From Scalesia atractyloides (Eukaryota; Streptophyta; Magnoliopsida; Asterales; Asteraceae), in assembly GCA_947069175.1 (NCBI GenBank), contig CAMTDV010000028.1, positions 63,757,660 through 63,821,659 on the forward strand: a stretch of DNA of 64,000 nucleotides, written 5' to 3'. This document shows positions 22,160 to 32,544 of the stretch, piece after piece (positions within the stretch are counted from its first letter, which is position 1; each line of letters begins with the position of its first letter). The position numbers were made by a program, and so were the translations under genes. Under the pieces are notes generated by a model. That model had not been told where the DNA came from, did not search any database, and was given only the letters and a program-made list of their open reading frames with translations.

Positions 22160-22600
22160 TGGAAGGCTTTAAATAAGAACGCTAAATACCGCGAGAACCG
22201 TGAGAACGAATGAAAAAATCACTAGAACTTGATAAAAAAAACAAGTGAAATTCAAAAATTCTTTTTACACTTGTTATTATTATTTGAATACAATTCTAGA
22301 AAATTTAATTTACACATTTAAATTTATGTGAATTCAGAAATAAAGAAAATTTACACATGTGTAAGTTTGCCATCTACACATGTGCAAATTTGTCATATTT
22401 ACACATATATAAAAAAAATCTAATAAGAGTGATTTTGAGAGGAGAATGAATTAATTGATGTTGTAATTTCTTTTTTGATGTTATCTTTTAATTAAAATGA
22501 TGATTGTATTAAAAAATGGTTTTGATTGGTTTTCTCATTCGTTCTCACAGTTATCGCAATATTTAGCGTTTTCAAAATAACCATCCCCTATATGTGTGTG
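22160..22600. mobile_element. MITE-like element with about 45-bp terminal inverted repeats
   Basis: The left end carries GAACGCTAAATACCGCGAG and CGTGAGAACGAATGA. The reverse complement of the right end (22530-22580) reads GAAAACGCTAAATATTGCG, then CTGTGAGAACGAATGA. The interior (about 340 bp) contains repeated TTTACACATNTGTAA-like stretches and no ORF. It is flanked by TA and TG microsatellites (22593-22616). The GAGAACG termini suggest a non-autonomous Mutator-like family rather than hAT. Confidence 0.6.
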
Positions 22601-22785
22601 TGTGTGTGTGTGTGTATATATAAAATGTGAATTTTGCTTAAGTAGCCTAACAAGTTTTGTAATAATGACATCTAACACTCCTTATAAGTAGGAAAGAAGT
22701 GAATTTTGGTACTTAAACATTTTGATCCTTATAAGTAGCAGTGTGAAAATGACATGTGACACCATTTGGTTTTTTTTAATATAAA

Positions 22786-22965
22786 AAAACCTAATACAAA
22801 AAATATAGCACAAAAATCCAGTACAAAAATACATAGTACAAAAAAATTTAGTACAAAAAGTCAGCATAAAAAATCAAGTACAAGCACAAAAACTTCAGAA
22901 AAAAATTCAAGACAAAAATTCAGCACAAAAATGTATTACAAAAATCAAGTACAAAAAAATGTTAT
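22786..22965. repeat. Degenerate short repeat, motif AGTACAAAAA
   Basis: AGTACAAAAA or a one- or two-base variant (AGCACAAAAA, AATACAAAAA, ATTACAAAAA) recurs about a dozen times, spaced 13-18 bp. It looks like a decayed minisatellite. Directly to the right, 23028-23075 resembles the inner end of the inverted repeat at 24150-24200, so this may be the interior of a related element. Confidence 0.65.
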
Positions 22966-23199
22966 ACGACATAGAAATTCAACACATTTTTATGGGTTTT
23001 TTTAATTGTCATATTTTATGTAGTAATATGGTACTCAAATTAAAGAAAAAAGACTCTCGATTATATGGTGAATTTTTTATGCATATATATATATATACAC
23101 ACACACACATATATATCAAATACAAAAGACAACATAAATAAGAAGAGTAAGAAAGATTCTAGTCCATTTATTTAGATTTGAATGGTTAAGATTAGTTTT

Positions 23200-24345
23200 A
23201 AAGAAAAGAAAATAATAGAAGGGCATAAAAGGAATCCTACATATATTGATTTTCACTCTCCACATGCAATGTGCATGTCAATTCCCCATCAAATTTAAAA
23301 CATCCATCACTTTTTCATACGACATTTGCTTTTAAAAAACAAAGTTCACCATAATAACGAACATTTTTTATCTTCAATATGAGTATGATATTACTATATA
23401 AAAATACAATAAAAAAATTTACTTTACTAATTTTTTTTTTGTATTGGTTAAATGTTGTGACAATTATGTCTTTTAGCTGGGTTTTGGTCCTCACATTTTT
23501 TACAAAGGTTTCTATAGATTGTGTTATTATCAAAAGTTATAACACAGAGTTAATTTGGGTTCTATTCATTGCATTTTATCAGAACGTATAACACAATGTA
23601 TGACACAATGGGTATGATGTTATATTTGGGTACTCTAAACATTGTGTTATAGGTTCTGGTCATTATGTTTCTTCTGTTATCCATTGTGTTTTAATCAGTT
23701 GTTCGTTGTGTGTTAGTCTGTTGTCCATTTTATTATAGTCTGTTGTCCATTGTGTCTTTTATTTGCTCTCATTAATTGTATCGTTTATCTGTGGTCACCA
23801 ATTGTATTTTTAGTCTACTTTCCATGTGTTTTTAGTTTAATACTCATTGTGTTTACGTTATGTCCATTGTGTCTTTTATCTGTTGTCATCGATTATGTTT
23901 TTGGTCTACTTTCTATTGTGTTTTTAGTTTGATACTCATTTTGTTTTAGTTATGTCCATTGTGTATTTTATCTGTTATCAACGATTGTGTTTTTTGTTTA
24001 CTTTTCATTGTGTTTTTAGTTTGATACTCATTGTGTTTTATATTATGTCCATTGTATAATACGCATCTCGGTTTTCTCATTGTGTTTTATGTTATATCTA
24101 TTGTGTAATACGCAACTGGGTTTTCGCATTATTTTTCTAAATATACCAATGTGATACTCATATTAAAGATAAAAAGACGCTCCATTTTATGGTATAATTT
24201 TTTTAAAAACAAATGACGTATAAAAAGTTATGGACGTTTAAATTAATATGGGGAAATAACATGTGACTTGTATGTGCATAAGCTTTTTATTCTCTTTGAC
24301 AAAATTACTCTTCCCACTTGATTTCTCTTGAGACACTTGTCACTT
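23200..24345. mobile_element. Mutator-like element with long inverted repeats and an internal minisatellite
   Basis: The right arm (24147-24330) reads GATACTCATATTAAAGATAA, then AAACAAATGACGTAT and TATGGGGAAATAACATG. The reverse complement of 23400-23220 gives GATACTCATATTGAAGATAA, AAAGCAAATGTCGTATG and GATGGGGAATTGACATG in the same order, so the arms are about 150-190 bp. Long inverted repeats of this kind are typical of Mutator-like elements. Between them, 23590-24130 consists of a degenerate repeat of CCATTGTGTTTTA with variable spacers. No transposase is present. Confidence 0.6.
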
Positions 24346-24604
24346 TATTATGGCTCCTTATACTTCTTATTTTATATTACTTTATAGAATAACTCAATGC
24401 TATATATGTATATAAATATGGAGAGAATAATGAAAAAAACTAGATATAAATGAGAAAACTAAAAAAACTATCAAAAAAGCCTAAATCACACCATTTTTAT
24501 ACTAATTTTTTTATTAAAATAGCTATATTTAATGTATAAAAAAATTTGAAAAAAATAGTACTGTACATATGGATTATATGTATATGTTGCACATGCAATA
24601 TCGT

Positions 24605-25136
24605 CTTAGTGTTTAGGTTCTGGGTTTAGCTTCGCTTTTAGGGTAGATTTTTTTAGGGGGGGAGGGTTTACGTTTGTGGTTAGTTTTTAGGGTAGTTAGG
24701 TTCTTTTGGAGGTTTACGTTAATGGTTTATTTTAGATTTTTTTTTGTTAGGTGGGGGGTGGGGTGGGAGGTTTACGTTTTTTAGGGTGTGGCGGTGGGTT
24801 AGCATCACATCCCGATTTTCGGACCACACATTTTCCAAAAGCTTTTCGTAATATATATATTATTATATATAGTTTAAAATTGACTATATACATATGTGTA
24901 TTTGAATTATATAAATATGTATTAGTCAATTTTAAACCATAACACATGTATATTACGTTTTTAGGGTGTGGCGGTCGGAGGTTTACGTTTTTAGGATGTG
25001 ACGGTGGGTTAGTATCACTCCCCGATTTTTGGATCACACATTTTCCTAAAACTTTTCGTAATATATACACGCATATACATATATATGTAATATATAATAT
25101 AAAACTGACTATATACATAGTGTATTTAAACTATAC
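24605..25136. repeat. Tandem duplication of a ~208-bp unit
   Basis: AGGTTTACGTTTTTTAGG plus GTGTGGCGGTGGGTTAG at 24768 recurs at 24976 as AGGTTTACGTTTTTAGG plus ATGTGACGGTGGGTTAG. Both copies continue through CACACATTTTCC, TTTTCGTAATATATA and ACTGACTATATACATA. A short third piece is at 25257-25300. The lead-in 24605-24750 has several TTTAGGG-like words, without telomere periodicity. Confidence 0.7.
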
Positions 25137-25161
25137 ACACACACACCACACACACACACAT

Positions 25162-25199
<38 letters not shown>

Positions 25200-25296
25200 A
25201 TATATATGCATCCTAAAATAATTCTATCCTATTTAAGAAATTTAAAAATTATTCTGATCACACATTTTTGCTAAGGTTTTTGTAATATTATATATA

Positions 25297-25327
<31 letters not shown>

Positions 25328-25340
25328 AAATCTTCTTCTT
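25137..25340. repeat. CA and TA microsatellites
   Basis: CACACA runs at 25135-25160 are followed by TA runs at 25163-25208 and 25288-25327. Confidence 0.85.
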
Positions 25341-25925
25341 TACCCTTCCAATTTAGTTATACGTAAAACTCACTTTTATTTTAGAGATATGCTTTATGTA
25401 TCCATAATATTTTTTTTGTTTTAGTTTAAAACTCAAACACTCCCAAGAAAGTTTATTTTATATATTTTGAATTTCGTTAGAATTATTATCACTTTTGTTT
25501 TAAGTCAAATGATTTTAAAATTCAAATAATCGTTAGTTTTGTTTTATTTATGTTAAAGTTCATCTTTAAGAAACAATATATATTATATATATATATATAT
25601 TTACTATTTATTTTATATTATTTTTGAAGGTAAGTAATTGTCATTGTTTTAAAAAAAATTAGCACCTAATGCTTTCGAACTAAGAAATATAACAATGACT
25701 ATTTTGTTAAATATTATTAAATGTTTGTTTTTCCAATATTTAAAAGTAATAAGTCGTGATCATCAGAATAAATTGTGACTTTGATTTTATAACTTATTAA
25801 AATCATACAAAAGTAAAATCTAGATTTTTAAACAGTTGTTAGGATAAACGTATTATGAGAAAATCCATAGGAATTAATAAAGAACCTAAACTAAAGTATT
25901 ATGATTTAAAATAAGATTTAACCAT
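25341..25925. other. AT-rich DNA, nothing recognised
   Basis: A TA run lies at 25576-25602. No ORF or element end is identified. Confidence 0.4.
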
Positions 25926-26712
25926 ATTATATTGTAGGACTCCGTGATCAGGTAGACGTAATCTATTATCCCAGTTTTATATTCATCGCTTAAGGTACGG
26001 ACCTTCTCTACATATATGTGTACGAGTTTAGGTTTTCACTACCCGTAGTCGGAAAGATTAAACTCGTTATTTTGTTATATTATTATGTGGTATGGACTCT
26101 CAAACAACTTACGTGTGCGAATTTGGATTTCCACTACCTCATAGTTGGAAATTTAGATTCGTTATTTTACTGCTTATGTGATCTTCAAGATTATGTGCTA
26201 TTATATTTAAATATTAGTTATATTGGTTTAGCAAATATTGATTATGACACACTGAAGCACTGATTGTATCGCACCGAAAGGTGACGCACTTAAAAACTTA
26301 ATGTGAACTACTGAATGTGATTATGTGACACATTGAATGTGAACTGACTACGTATTAAACTACTGAATATGACACACTAGGGGTGACTAACTGAATGTGT
26401 GATATATATTGTGTGATAGATATTGTTAAGACAATGTATATTGCATAGTTGTGTCCCACTGAGTAAACCCCGTTTACTTAGACGTACATTTTCCCTCTTA
26501 TGTACGTTAGGTTGCAAGGATATTTGGAAAGCTTGGATGGATAGTTCAAGGGAATAAAGACGCATCTGGAATTTCAAAAAGTTTAAAAATGTTTTGTACG
26601 ATATTTCGACTTTTTGAAATAATGTAAAGTTTTACAATTTATGAAATGATATTTGAAGCTTCGATATACTATATAAGTAACACGTTAGTCCAAACCAGGT
26701 TGAAGTGTTACA
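25926..26712 (+). mobile_element. Gypsy LTR-like segment, left boundary unknown
   Basis: The stretch has the texture of a plant Gypsy LTR. A 57-bp block, TGTACGAGTTTAGGTTTTC... at 26020, is repeated in diverged form at 26113 (TGTGCGAATTTGGATTTCC...). Short GAATGTGA words recur at 26300-26400. Then come TGTCCCACTGAGTAAACCCC and GGATGGATAGTTCAAGGG, and the segment finishes with GAAGTGTTACA at 26712. Neither a clear TG start nor a target duplication was found, and the sequence after 26712 is not a primer-binding site, so it is a solo or truncated LTR. Confidence 0.4.
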
Positions 26713-27027
26713 TTCAATGTTTCTGGAAATGATAAAACCGGTTTATATGTGAACTAGCAATAATTCACATGCAAACTAAACTTGTTCACACAAGAAGTTA
26801 AACCGGTTCACTGTTCACATATAAGCTAGTTAACATGTGTACAAATACTGGTTTAGTGACCTCCCCATGTATATCTACAATTTTCGGATCGATATACCAT
26901 TCTGGACAAGATTAAAAGCTCGTTGATCGTTTAAGATAAAGAATGATTCAGAAACTCATTCAAATATATTTACAACTTTAATGGTTACATGAACAAAAAA
27001 ACAAAACAAAACTTACGTTTCATAATC
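26713..27027. other. Intergenic DNA 3' of the DUF1645-like gene
   Basis: It contains several AACCGGTT-type words and TTCACAT repeats, and probably the gene's 3' UTR on the minus strand. No clear AATAAA signal is seen. Confidence 0.35.
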
Positions 27028-27635
27028 TTATTTAAAAGGGAAATATTTTTTCCCTGCAAACAATCCTACAAGATCCTTTCTGTAAGGTAGATACGATTTC
27101 CTCTTTCCGAATTCATTTTCCGCTTTTCTTTGCACGTAAAATTGTTCGTGAACTGGAGTTTGCGCCTTCCACCTCCCCCCGACTTTTGTTACCTCACCCG
27201 AATTCGGTTTTTGTTTCAAACTATCCCGTTTACATTCGCTATTGCTCCGCCTCTGCAAAAACCGCAATATCCCCCTTTTCGATTCAGACCCGGTAGAACT
27301 ACTCTTCTTGCATTTATAACTATTATGTGGGCTTTCCATTTCATCGGCTTCTGATGACGAATACGAAGAAAAATCCTCTAATGGACTCGTAATTTGACGT
27401 TCGTTTACCAGAATATCACGCTTGAAAACATTCCAACTTTGTAAATCGGTCTCTTCATCGCTTAAAACTGACGAGAACTCGAAATCTTGGCCATCAAGGT
27501 GCCCTTTTCGTGAAATCGAGCTGCCTCTTCTTCGCGCATCACTTTGGCAACCGCTCTAGATGTTTTACTGTTGGAAGAGTAATAACTGAAGCTTGGAGCG
27601 AATCCAGGATCTTCGATAATCTGATGTTGTTGCAT
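27028..27635 (-). pseudogene. DUF1645-like gene with a one-base frameshift
   Basis: This is the only stretch that looks like a normal plant gene. On the minus strand the ATG at 27635 opens MQQHQIIEDPGFAPSFSYYS and continues to ARFHEKG. The frame then slips by one base at the GGG run (27502-27504), and in the next frame reads DGQDFEFSSVLSDEETDLQ, then SSYSSSEADEMESP. The C-terminus is RWKAQTPVHEQFYVQRKAEN, then KSYLPYRKDLVGLFAG, ending at 27028. The N-terminal 'F-P-S-F-S-Y-S-S' start, the D-F-E-F box and the C-terminal 'K.FLPYR..L.G' block are the hallmarks of DUF1645 proteins, plant-specific and often stress-responsive but of unknown biochemical role. Allowing for one missing base, the length is exactly 202 codons plus stop, normal for the family. 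The slip may be a homopolymer sequencing error or a true null allele. No intron is evident. Confidence 0.75.
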
Positions 27636-27732
27636 TTTGATGAAATTTCGTAGGAAGTTGTTTGGTTTTTTAATGAATGATTATGAAAGAGAGGTGAGGA
27701 TGATACTTGAGTGTTGAATTGGTATGAGAGGG

Positions 27733-27741
27733 CATTTATAG
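27733..27741 (-). promoter_or_regulatory. TATA box of the DUF1645-like gene
   Basis: On the minus strand CACTATAAATGCCC lies about 100 bases upstream of the ATG at 27635. It is followed by a CT-rich, A-rich leader (CACCTCTCTTTCATAATC), usual for plant 5' UTRs. An ACGTAC/ACGTG-type word sits near 27780. Confidence 0.6.
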
Positions 27742-28019
27742 TGAGATAAGTGTGATCGCGTTTGGTGGTGGCCAGCGCGTACGTGTTTTTCTTAATTATT
27801 AAATCATTAGGTGATATAATTCCTTATGTGTAAGATAAATAATATTAACAAACCAATACCCCCTTTTCATGTTTATATTTTATTTAAAATTATTTAATTA
27901 ATTTATCTTTCTTTCATCTTCATACAAGTATCAACAAACTATGACGCGTCATATAATATAATATCAACTTTTAATATATTCTCATGTTTCATGATGTAAT
28001 GTAAAGTAATATATCTTTT

Positions 28020-28490
28020 CATGTTTTTAATTAATTTTGTGGAGTGTGTCGTGGTCAAAGCTGTGTGGTGGCATTTATGCATTTGGCTAAAAATCCCTGT
28101 TATAATGCAAGTGATTAGGTTGCTGGAAGCAATTAACAATCTAAAAGGCTCGAAAAAGTGGAAGAAAGTAATAGAAGTAGTTTTCTATGCCGTTATATGG
28201 AGAGTTTGGAAGGCAAGAAAGAAAAGATCTTTGATAATAACCTGTTCGGGTGGGAAAGGTGGTGGACGATATTAAAGAGGACTAGTTTATTGGATCATGA
28301 ACAGGTCGCAGTTCACAGATTTGAACTGGGAGAGGTGGCGTGACTTTAATGTAAGAGATGTAATCGGTTAGAATTTGTTCTTTTTATTTTATATGTTTTG
28401 TTTCATCTTGCTTTCCGGGATCCCAGCTTTTTGTTGGCCCCTTTGTTTTCATTTTTATGATTATATAAAAATGCCGCGGTTAAAAAATGA
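28020..28490 (+). mobile_element. 5'-truncated LINE: ORF2 C-terminus and 3' UTR
   Basis: The plus strand encodes the tail of an L1-type ORF2: VWWHLCIWLKIPVIMQVIRL, then SKKWKKVIEVVFYAVIWRVW and KARKKR, a pattern seen C-terminal to the RT in plant LINEs. After a one-base slip it ends at about 28343 (HRFELGEVA). A 3' UTR follows with the LINE-typical AGCTTTTTGTTGGCCCC and TATATAAAAATGCC, and a short A-run at 28479-28486. It lies upstream of the DUF1645-like gene, in the opposite orientation. Confidence 0.7.
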
Positions 28491-29110
28491 TAACAAATAT
28501 AAACGTTTAAAGAATATTTATTAGTGGATGGTTCTGTTCCACTAGCTGGAACTTGCATGTGGGAATCGTATTGCCATATTTGGTCAACTCGTTTTTCTTT
28601 CTTTACGTCAAAGTACTTTTAAATAAGAAAATTAAATAAACTAAGATATATCTAAGTTTTCTTAATACTAATAATAAAAGAAGATTGACTTTCTAGAAGA
28701 GTATAACAAGTAAATTTATGACGTTAATCGTGTGGAAAGCAGGCAAGTTCGTCTAAACGTGTTAAAGAACTTAGAAGTGTCCTTTTAAGTTTTCCATATA
28801 GATTAAAAAAAGGTAATATATGTATTTTTTTAAGTATTCTTACTATGGTATAATATTAAGCTATTAAATACTTTACTTGAACATCTAATGTCATGGTTAT
28901 TATCATTGTCAAACATAGACACATTTAAATCAATACTCTGGGAAACGGGTACCAAGTTGTTCTCGTCACACATGAAGGGATATATATATATATATAATAT
29001 ATTATATATATACCGGCTAGCCTGCAAGTCACAAACGAATCATCTTAGCTAGAGTGATTAATGAGTCAGCATAAACTAGCATCTTTTCCATGTCCAATGG
29101 CCATATGAAA
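28491..29110. other. Intergenic DNA, nothing recognised
   Basis: AT-rich with a TA run at 28980-29010. No gene or element end was found until the Helitron terminus. Confidence 0.4.
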
Positions 29111-29138
29111 CTAGTTCTATACCCGTCGGTGGACGGGC
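29111..29138 (-). other. Helitron 3' terminus (hairpin plus CTAG)
   Basis: The minus strand reads GCCCGTCCACCGACGGGT, then ATAGAACTAG. CCCGTC pairs with GACGGG over a four-base loop. The CTAG end (CTRR consensus) is directly followed by T. Confidence 0.85.
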
Positions 29139-30293
29139 AATTAAGGTATAATGATGAGTATTTTATTGTTTGCATTCTAAATAAAACATTATTTTTTAAA
29201 ACAAAAAAAAGTGATTTTTTAATCAAAAGTGTTCATATGTAGATATATAAATATGCCTAAAACGTAGCAAAGTGAGACTATTAGCAAGTCCAATGAATTA
29301 AATCACACCAAGTCTTTAAATTAGCCATTAACTACAAAACTATAAGAGCATAAATAGGTAGGCAACCACACAATGTCTAGTAATAATCATGTAACTAACA
29401 ACAATAATGTGTTAAAGTTTCATGAAACACACATGTTCTCTATGAAGTATATACCCGATAGGCAACCAAATATTTAAGATTCATAATGAAAAAAAATTCT
29501 ATGCATTCTTGACAAAAAACACTATATATAATAATAAAATAAGTAAACATAAATATTTAACAAAACATGGACAATGTCATGAATACCATATTATGCCAGC
29601 ATATCCCCATTCGGATCACACCATCCATATGATACTGCGAACAAAGTCATTTACAAAATAGTCAAATTTCAGTAACGGTGATAAAATTGGCAGGTTAATA
29701 GGTGCTTAAATGTAAAGGTTGAGATGAAAAGATTCCTATTTCAATTATTTTCCAAAGTTACAAAACTTTCTAGGAAAAGATTTGATTTTACACCCAATCC
29801 AATACTTAGTTTAACTAACTTAAATCATTTTTTAAGGTTGGCTATTTTAAATCAAATTATTTAGAACTTTGATGACTTTTCTGCAAATATGAAAGCTCTA
29901 TTATCAAATAAAGATGAAACCATAATTACCTGTGCACAGATCTTGGAAGTTTCCGATGAAGATAAAAAGACTAGTTAATAGATAACTCAAATCTATAAAG
30001 ATCAATATCTTTATAAAATTTAGAATGCCTGGAGAACAATATGGATGCTTAAACTGACAAATAACAACCAAAAGAAGATCAAAGACAATATTAGAAAAGA
30101 AAAGTCATAGCTTACAGACAATTTATGGCACAACCTTCACCATACAATGCAACAAAAAATCTTCTTGCGCTATATAAATTATAAAAATAAAATGTATAAG
30201 ACTGTTAGATGCATAAGATAAAGGATCCCTATAAGGGGCTTAGCAATATCCACATCCAAGAATGCTGTTTGTAGCTTCAACTCAAGTACTAAC

Positions 30294-30400
30294 CTCAATT
30301 ATTTTCAAAGATACAAACCATCCTTTTGCAAGCTTCTTCCTTACGGTTGCGAAGCCCATTTGTTGCTTGATCACATCATGATAATCAGGAAGAGGGTAAA
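30294..30400 (-). pseudogene. Captured bromodomain exon fragment inside the Helitron
   Basis: Minus 30400-30294 reads YPLPDYHDVIKQQMGFATVR, then KKLAKGWFVSLKIIE, followed by a GT donor-like GTTAGTA. This matches the conserved middle of the plant BRD-type bromodomain, where the usual text is 'LPDYHDVI..PMDFATVRKKL..G.Y..LE.FE'. Bromodomains bind acetyl-lysine in histones. The P and D of the PMDF box are replaced (QMGF). The block has no partner exons, and the frame ends in TGA soon after the donor. A single exon with intact splice context in a Helitron fits gene-fragment capture. No function is likely. Confidence 0.7.
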
Positions 30401-30601
30401 CAACAATTGCCAATTATTTGATTATAATCAAACTTCAAATTAAAATTTCAAGAAAATGATAATAAGAATGCAGAGTAACTCAGAATTCATGAAAGATTTT
30501 CTAGCCAATGGTGGCTTCTTATCAGTAGAGTAACATGTGGAAGCAGTTTCAATTACCATATACTTGTTAACAGACAAGGATGATGATCATCGTTCTGCTT
30601 T

Positions 30602-30841
30602 TTATATTCTCAGTTCAATCTTCAAAAGATCCAATTTGAGTTCTTGGTTTTCTTTTTTCAACCACAAAAGCTCATCATTTAATGGTTGTTTCTTGTTGGT
30701 TTGTTGAGCCGCATGTTCAACTGCTATCATACCACCATCCATGTTGTCTTGTAACTGTTGTTCATACTTCATAGTAAAGAAATTGAACCATAGTCTGCAT
30801 AGGAAACTGATCATTTTGTGTTGCGTGTGCACGCGCTTCAC
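30602..30841 (-). other. Unrecognised 79-codon ORF with coiled-coil end
   Basis: The ORF ends DELLWLKKENQELKLDLLKI followed by ELRI, a strongly heptad-like, charged coiled coil. It could be another captured exon. I do not recognise a family. Confidence 0.3.
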
Positions 30842-32544
30842 GTGAAAGCTTATGACAATTCATCAAACTGTATACTTTTTTGCTTTCCATATCACTTAAC
30901 ATCGGATGTACCGGTAATATCATCACCAAATATTTTTTAGATTTCAGTTTTTTGAAATTATGGAATGTCTATAGATTCTAGTTTTATGAAATTATGGAAT
31001 GTCCAAAGATCCACTCTTTCAATATATCCATTTAATATATAATCAGTTCTCCAACATTCTTTCAACTGTGAGCCCATTTACCACCTTAAACATTAAATGA
31101 TAACCATAATGTTTCAACTAATTCACAAGGTTAAGCCATTGGGTAGCAAAAGCAATGTTTAAAATTTATATACGCACAGTTGACTTTTGCAATGAAGGTA
31201 CTTAATCTCCAGAAGCAATCTCACCAGCAGTAGGGTGTCATATGATATGACTCATATCCATTTTCCACAAAAGGTCGTACCTGCCACAATTTTAAAGCAT
31301 ACAAATTGACAATGTAACAATAAATGACTTGTATGACAAATAATTATGAGGTTGCCCTCACCGCGGTCACTACAATATACAATTCAAATTCAAGAACACT
31401 ATCAGTTGAAACTTTCTCACAAATCAATTGTTTCATCAAGTGAAAGGAATTAGATAAAAAGCATACCATTGATTTGTAGTGATAAAACTTTGCGGGTTTT
31501 GACATATATAAATGCAAATTCACTAAATGTTTCTTGACCCAATCTTTAAATATATGATCTTTTATTATTACTAAAAGGTGGTACCTACAGTTTTGAAGCA
31601 CTTGAGCATTCATATTGAGTTACTATGTAAAATGATATCGAGGTTCCCCATCTTCTTGAGTATGTCATGGCACATGCCCAACTTCCACAACATCATACAA
31701 AAGGGTGGAGTCTTGTGGACTTATATCTGCACTATGTTAAATTAGCAAACCACTGATACACCTTCAACAAAATCATTAAAGTAGATTAATAAACATAAGA
31801 GCCACACCATCGCGAGTTGAGTTAGTTAGTAATCTGCGAACACGAAATGGACCGTGACGGTGATGGTCCGTTAGTGACGATGAGTCATTTGGACACGTGT
31901 CACCTCCTGGCCACGCCCTTAGCCACTATGTAATGGACTGACCAAGCCTTTTCGACACGGTACGTCACCACTCAAAAATCCAAACGATCCAAGATTCCAA
32001 TTCGCATACCAAATAGTCGAATTAGGAGGGGGTGCTGGGTATTACTCCTAAATTATCTAACCTGAACGCCGAAGACTCATGGTGTTACATGTATATAGCT
32101 GTAAATACTTTAACATGAAATTCAAATCATTATGCTAAAGTTTTAATTCAGGTACAATGACTCTAAATATGTTTGATGAAATTTTATAAATATTGATTAA
32201 ATAGATTGTGAAAGCACATGATGAAGCAAAATCTGACATATTCTTTTACAAGATTTTATCAATTTATTTGAAGCTTGATAAACCAATTACCTCTTCCCTG
32301 AGTTAATAGTGAAAATGCGATTTGTAGGGACTAAAGTCGGGTCCATATGAAATGGTCTCATACTATCATTGTCTTTCTGAAATTAAACAAAGATTTAAGA
32401 TTTCAGGTGTAATAAAGACATTTAAAAAAGAATCAGTTACCCAACTTATAATAAGCAATCTGTCAGCTTCATCAAATTTCGATGATGTCGAGTGCATTTG
32501 CTCCTGCCCCTACACAAACCATGTCAACGATCTGTAAGTATTTC

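Noticed and set aside
23379..23932. Plus-strand hydrophobic ORFs as membrane proteins
   Set aside because: They are translations of the T-rich minisatellite and inverted-repeat arms.
22786..24130. CRISPR array
   Set aside because: The repeats are short, degenerate, without uniform unique spacers, and the DNA is plant nuclear.
24605..25000. Telomeric repeat (TTTAGGG) array
   Set aside because: TTTAGGG-like words occur, but not in tandem with a 7-bp period.
25926..26712. Solo LTR with target duplication
   Set aside because: Only the right end (TGTTACA) is plausible. No TG start or matching 5-mer was found, so the boundaries stay open.
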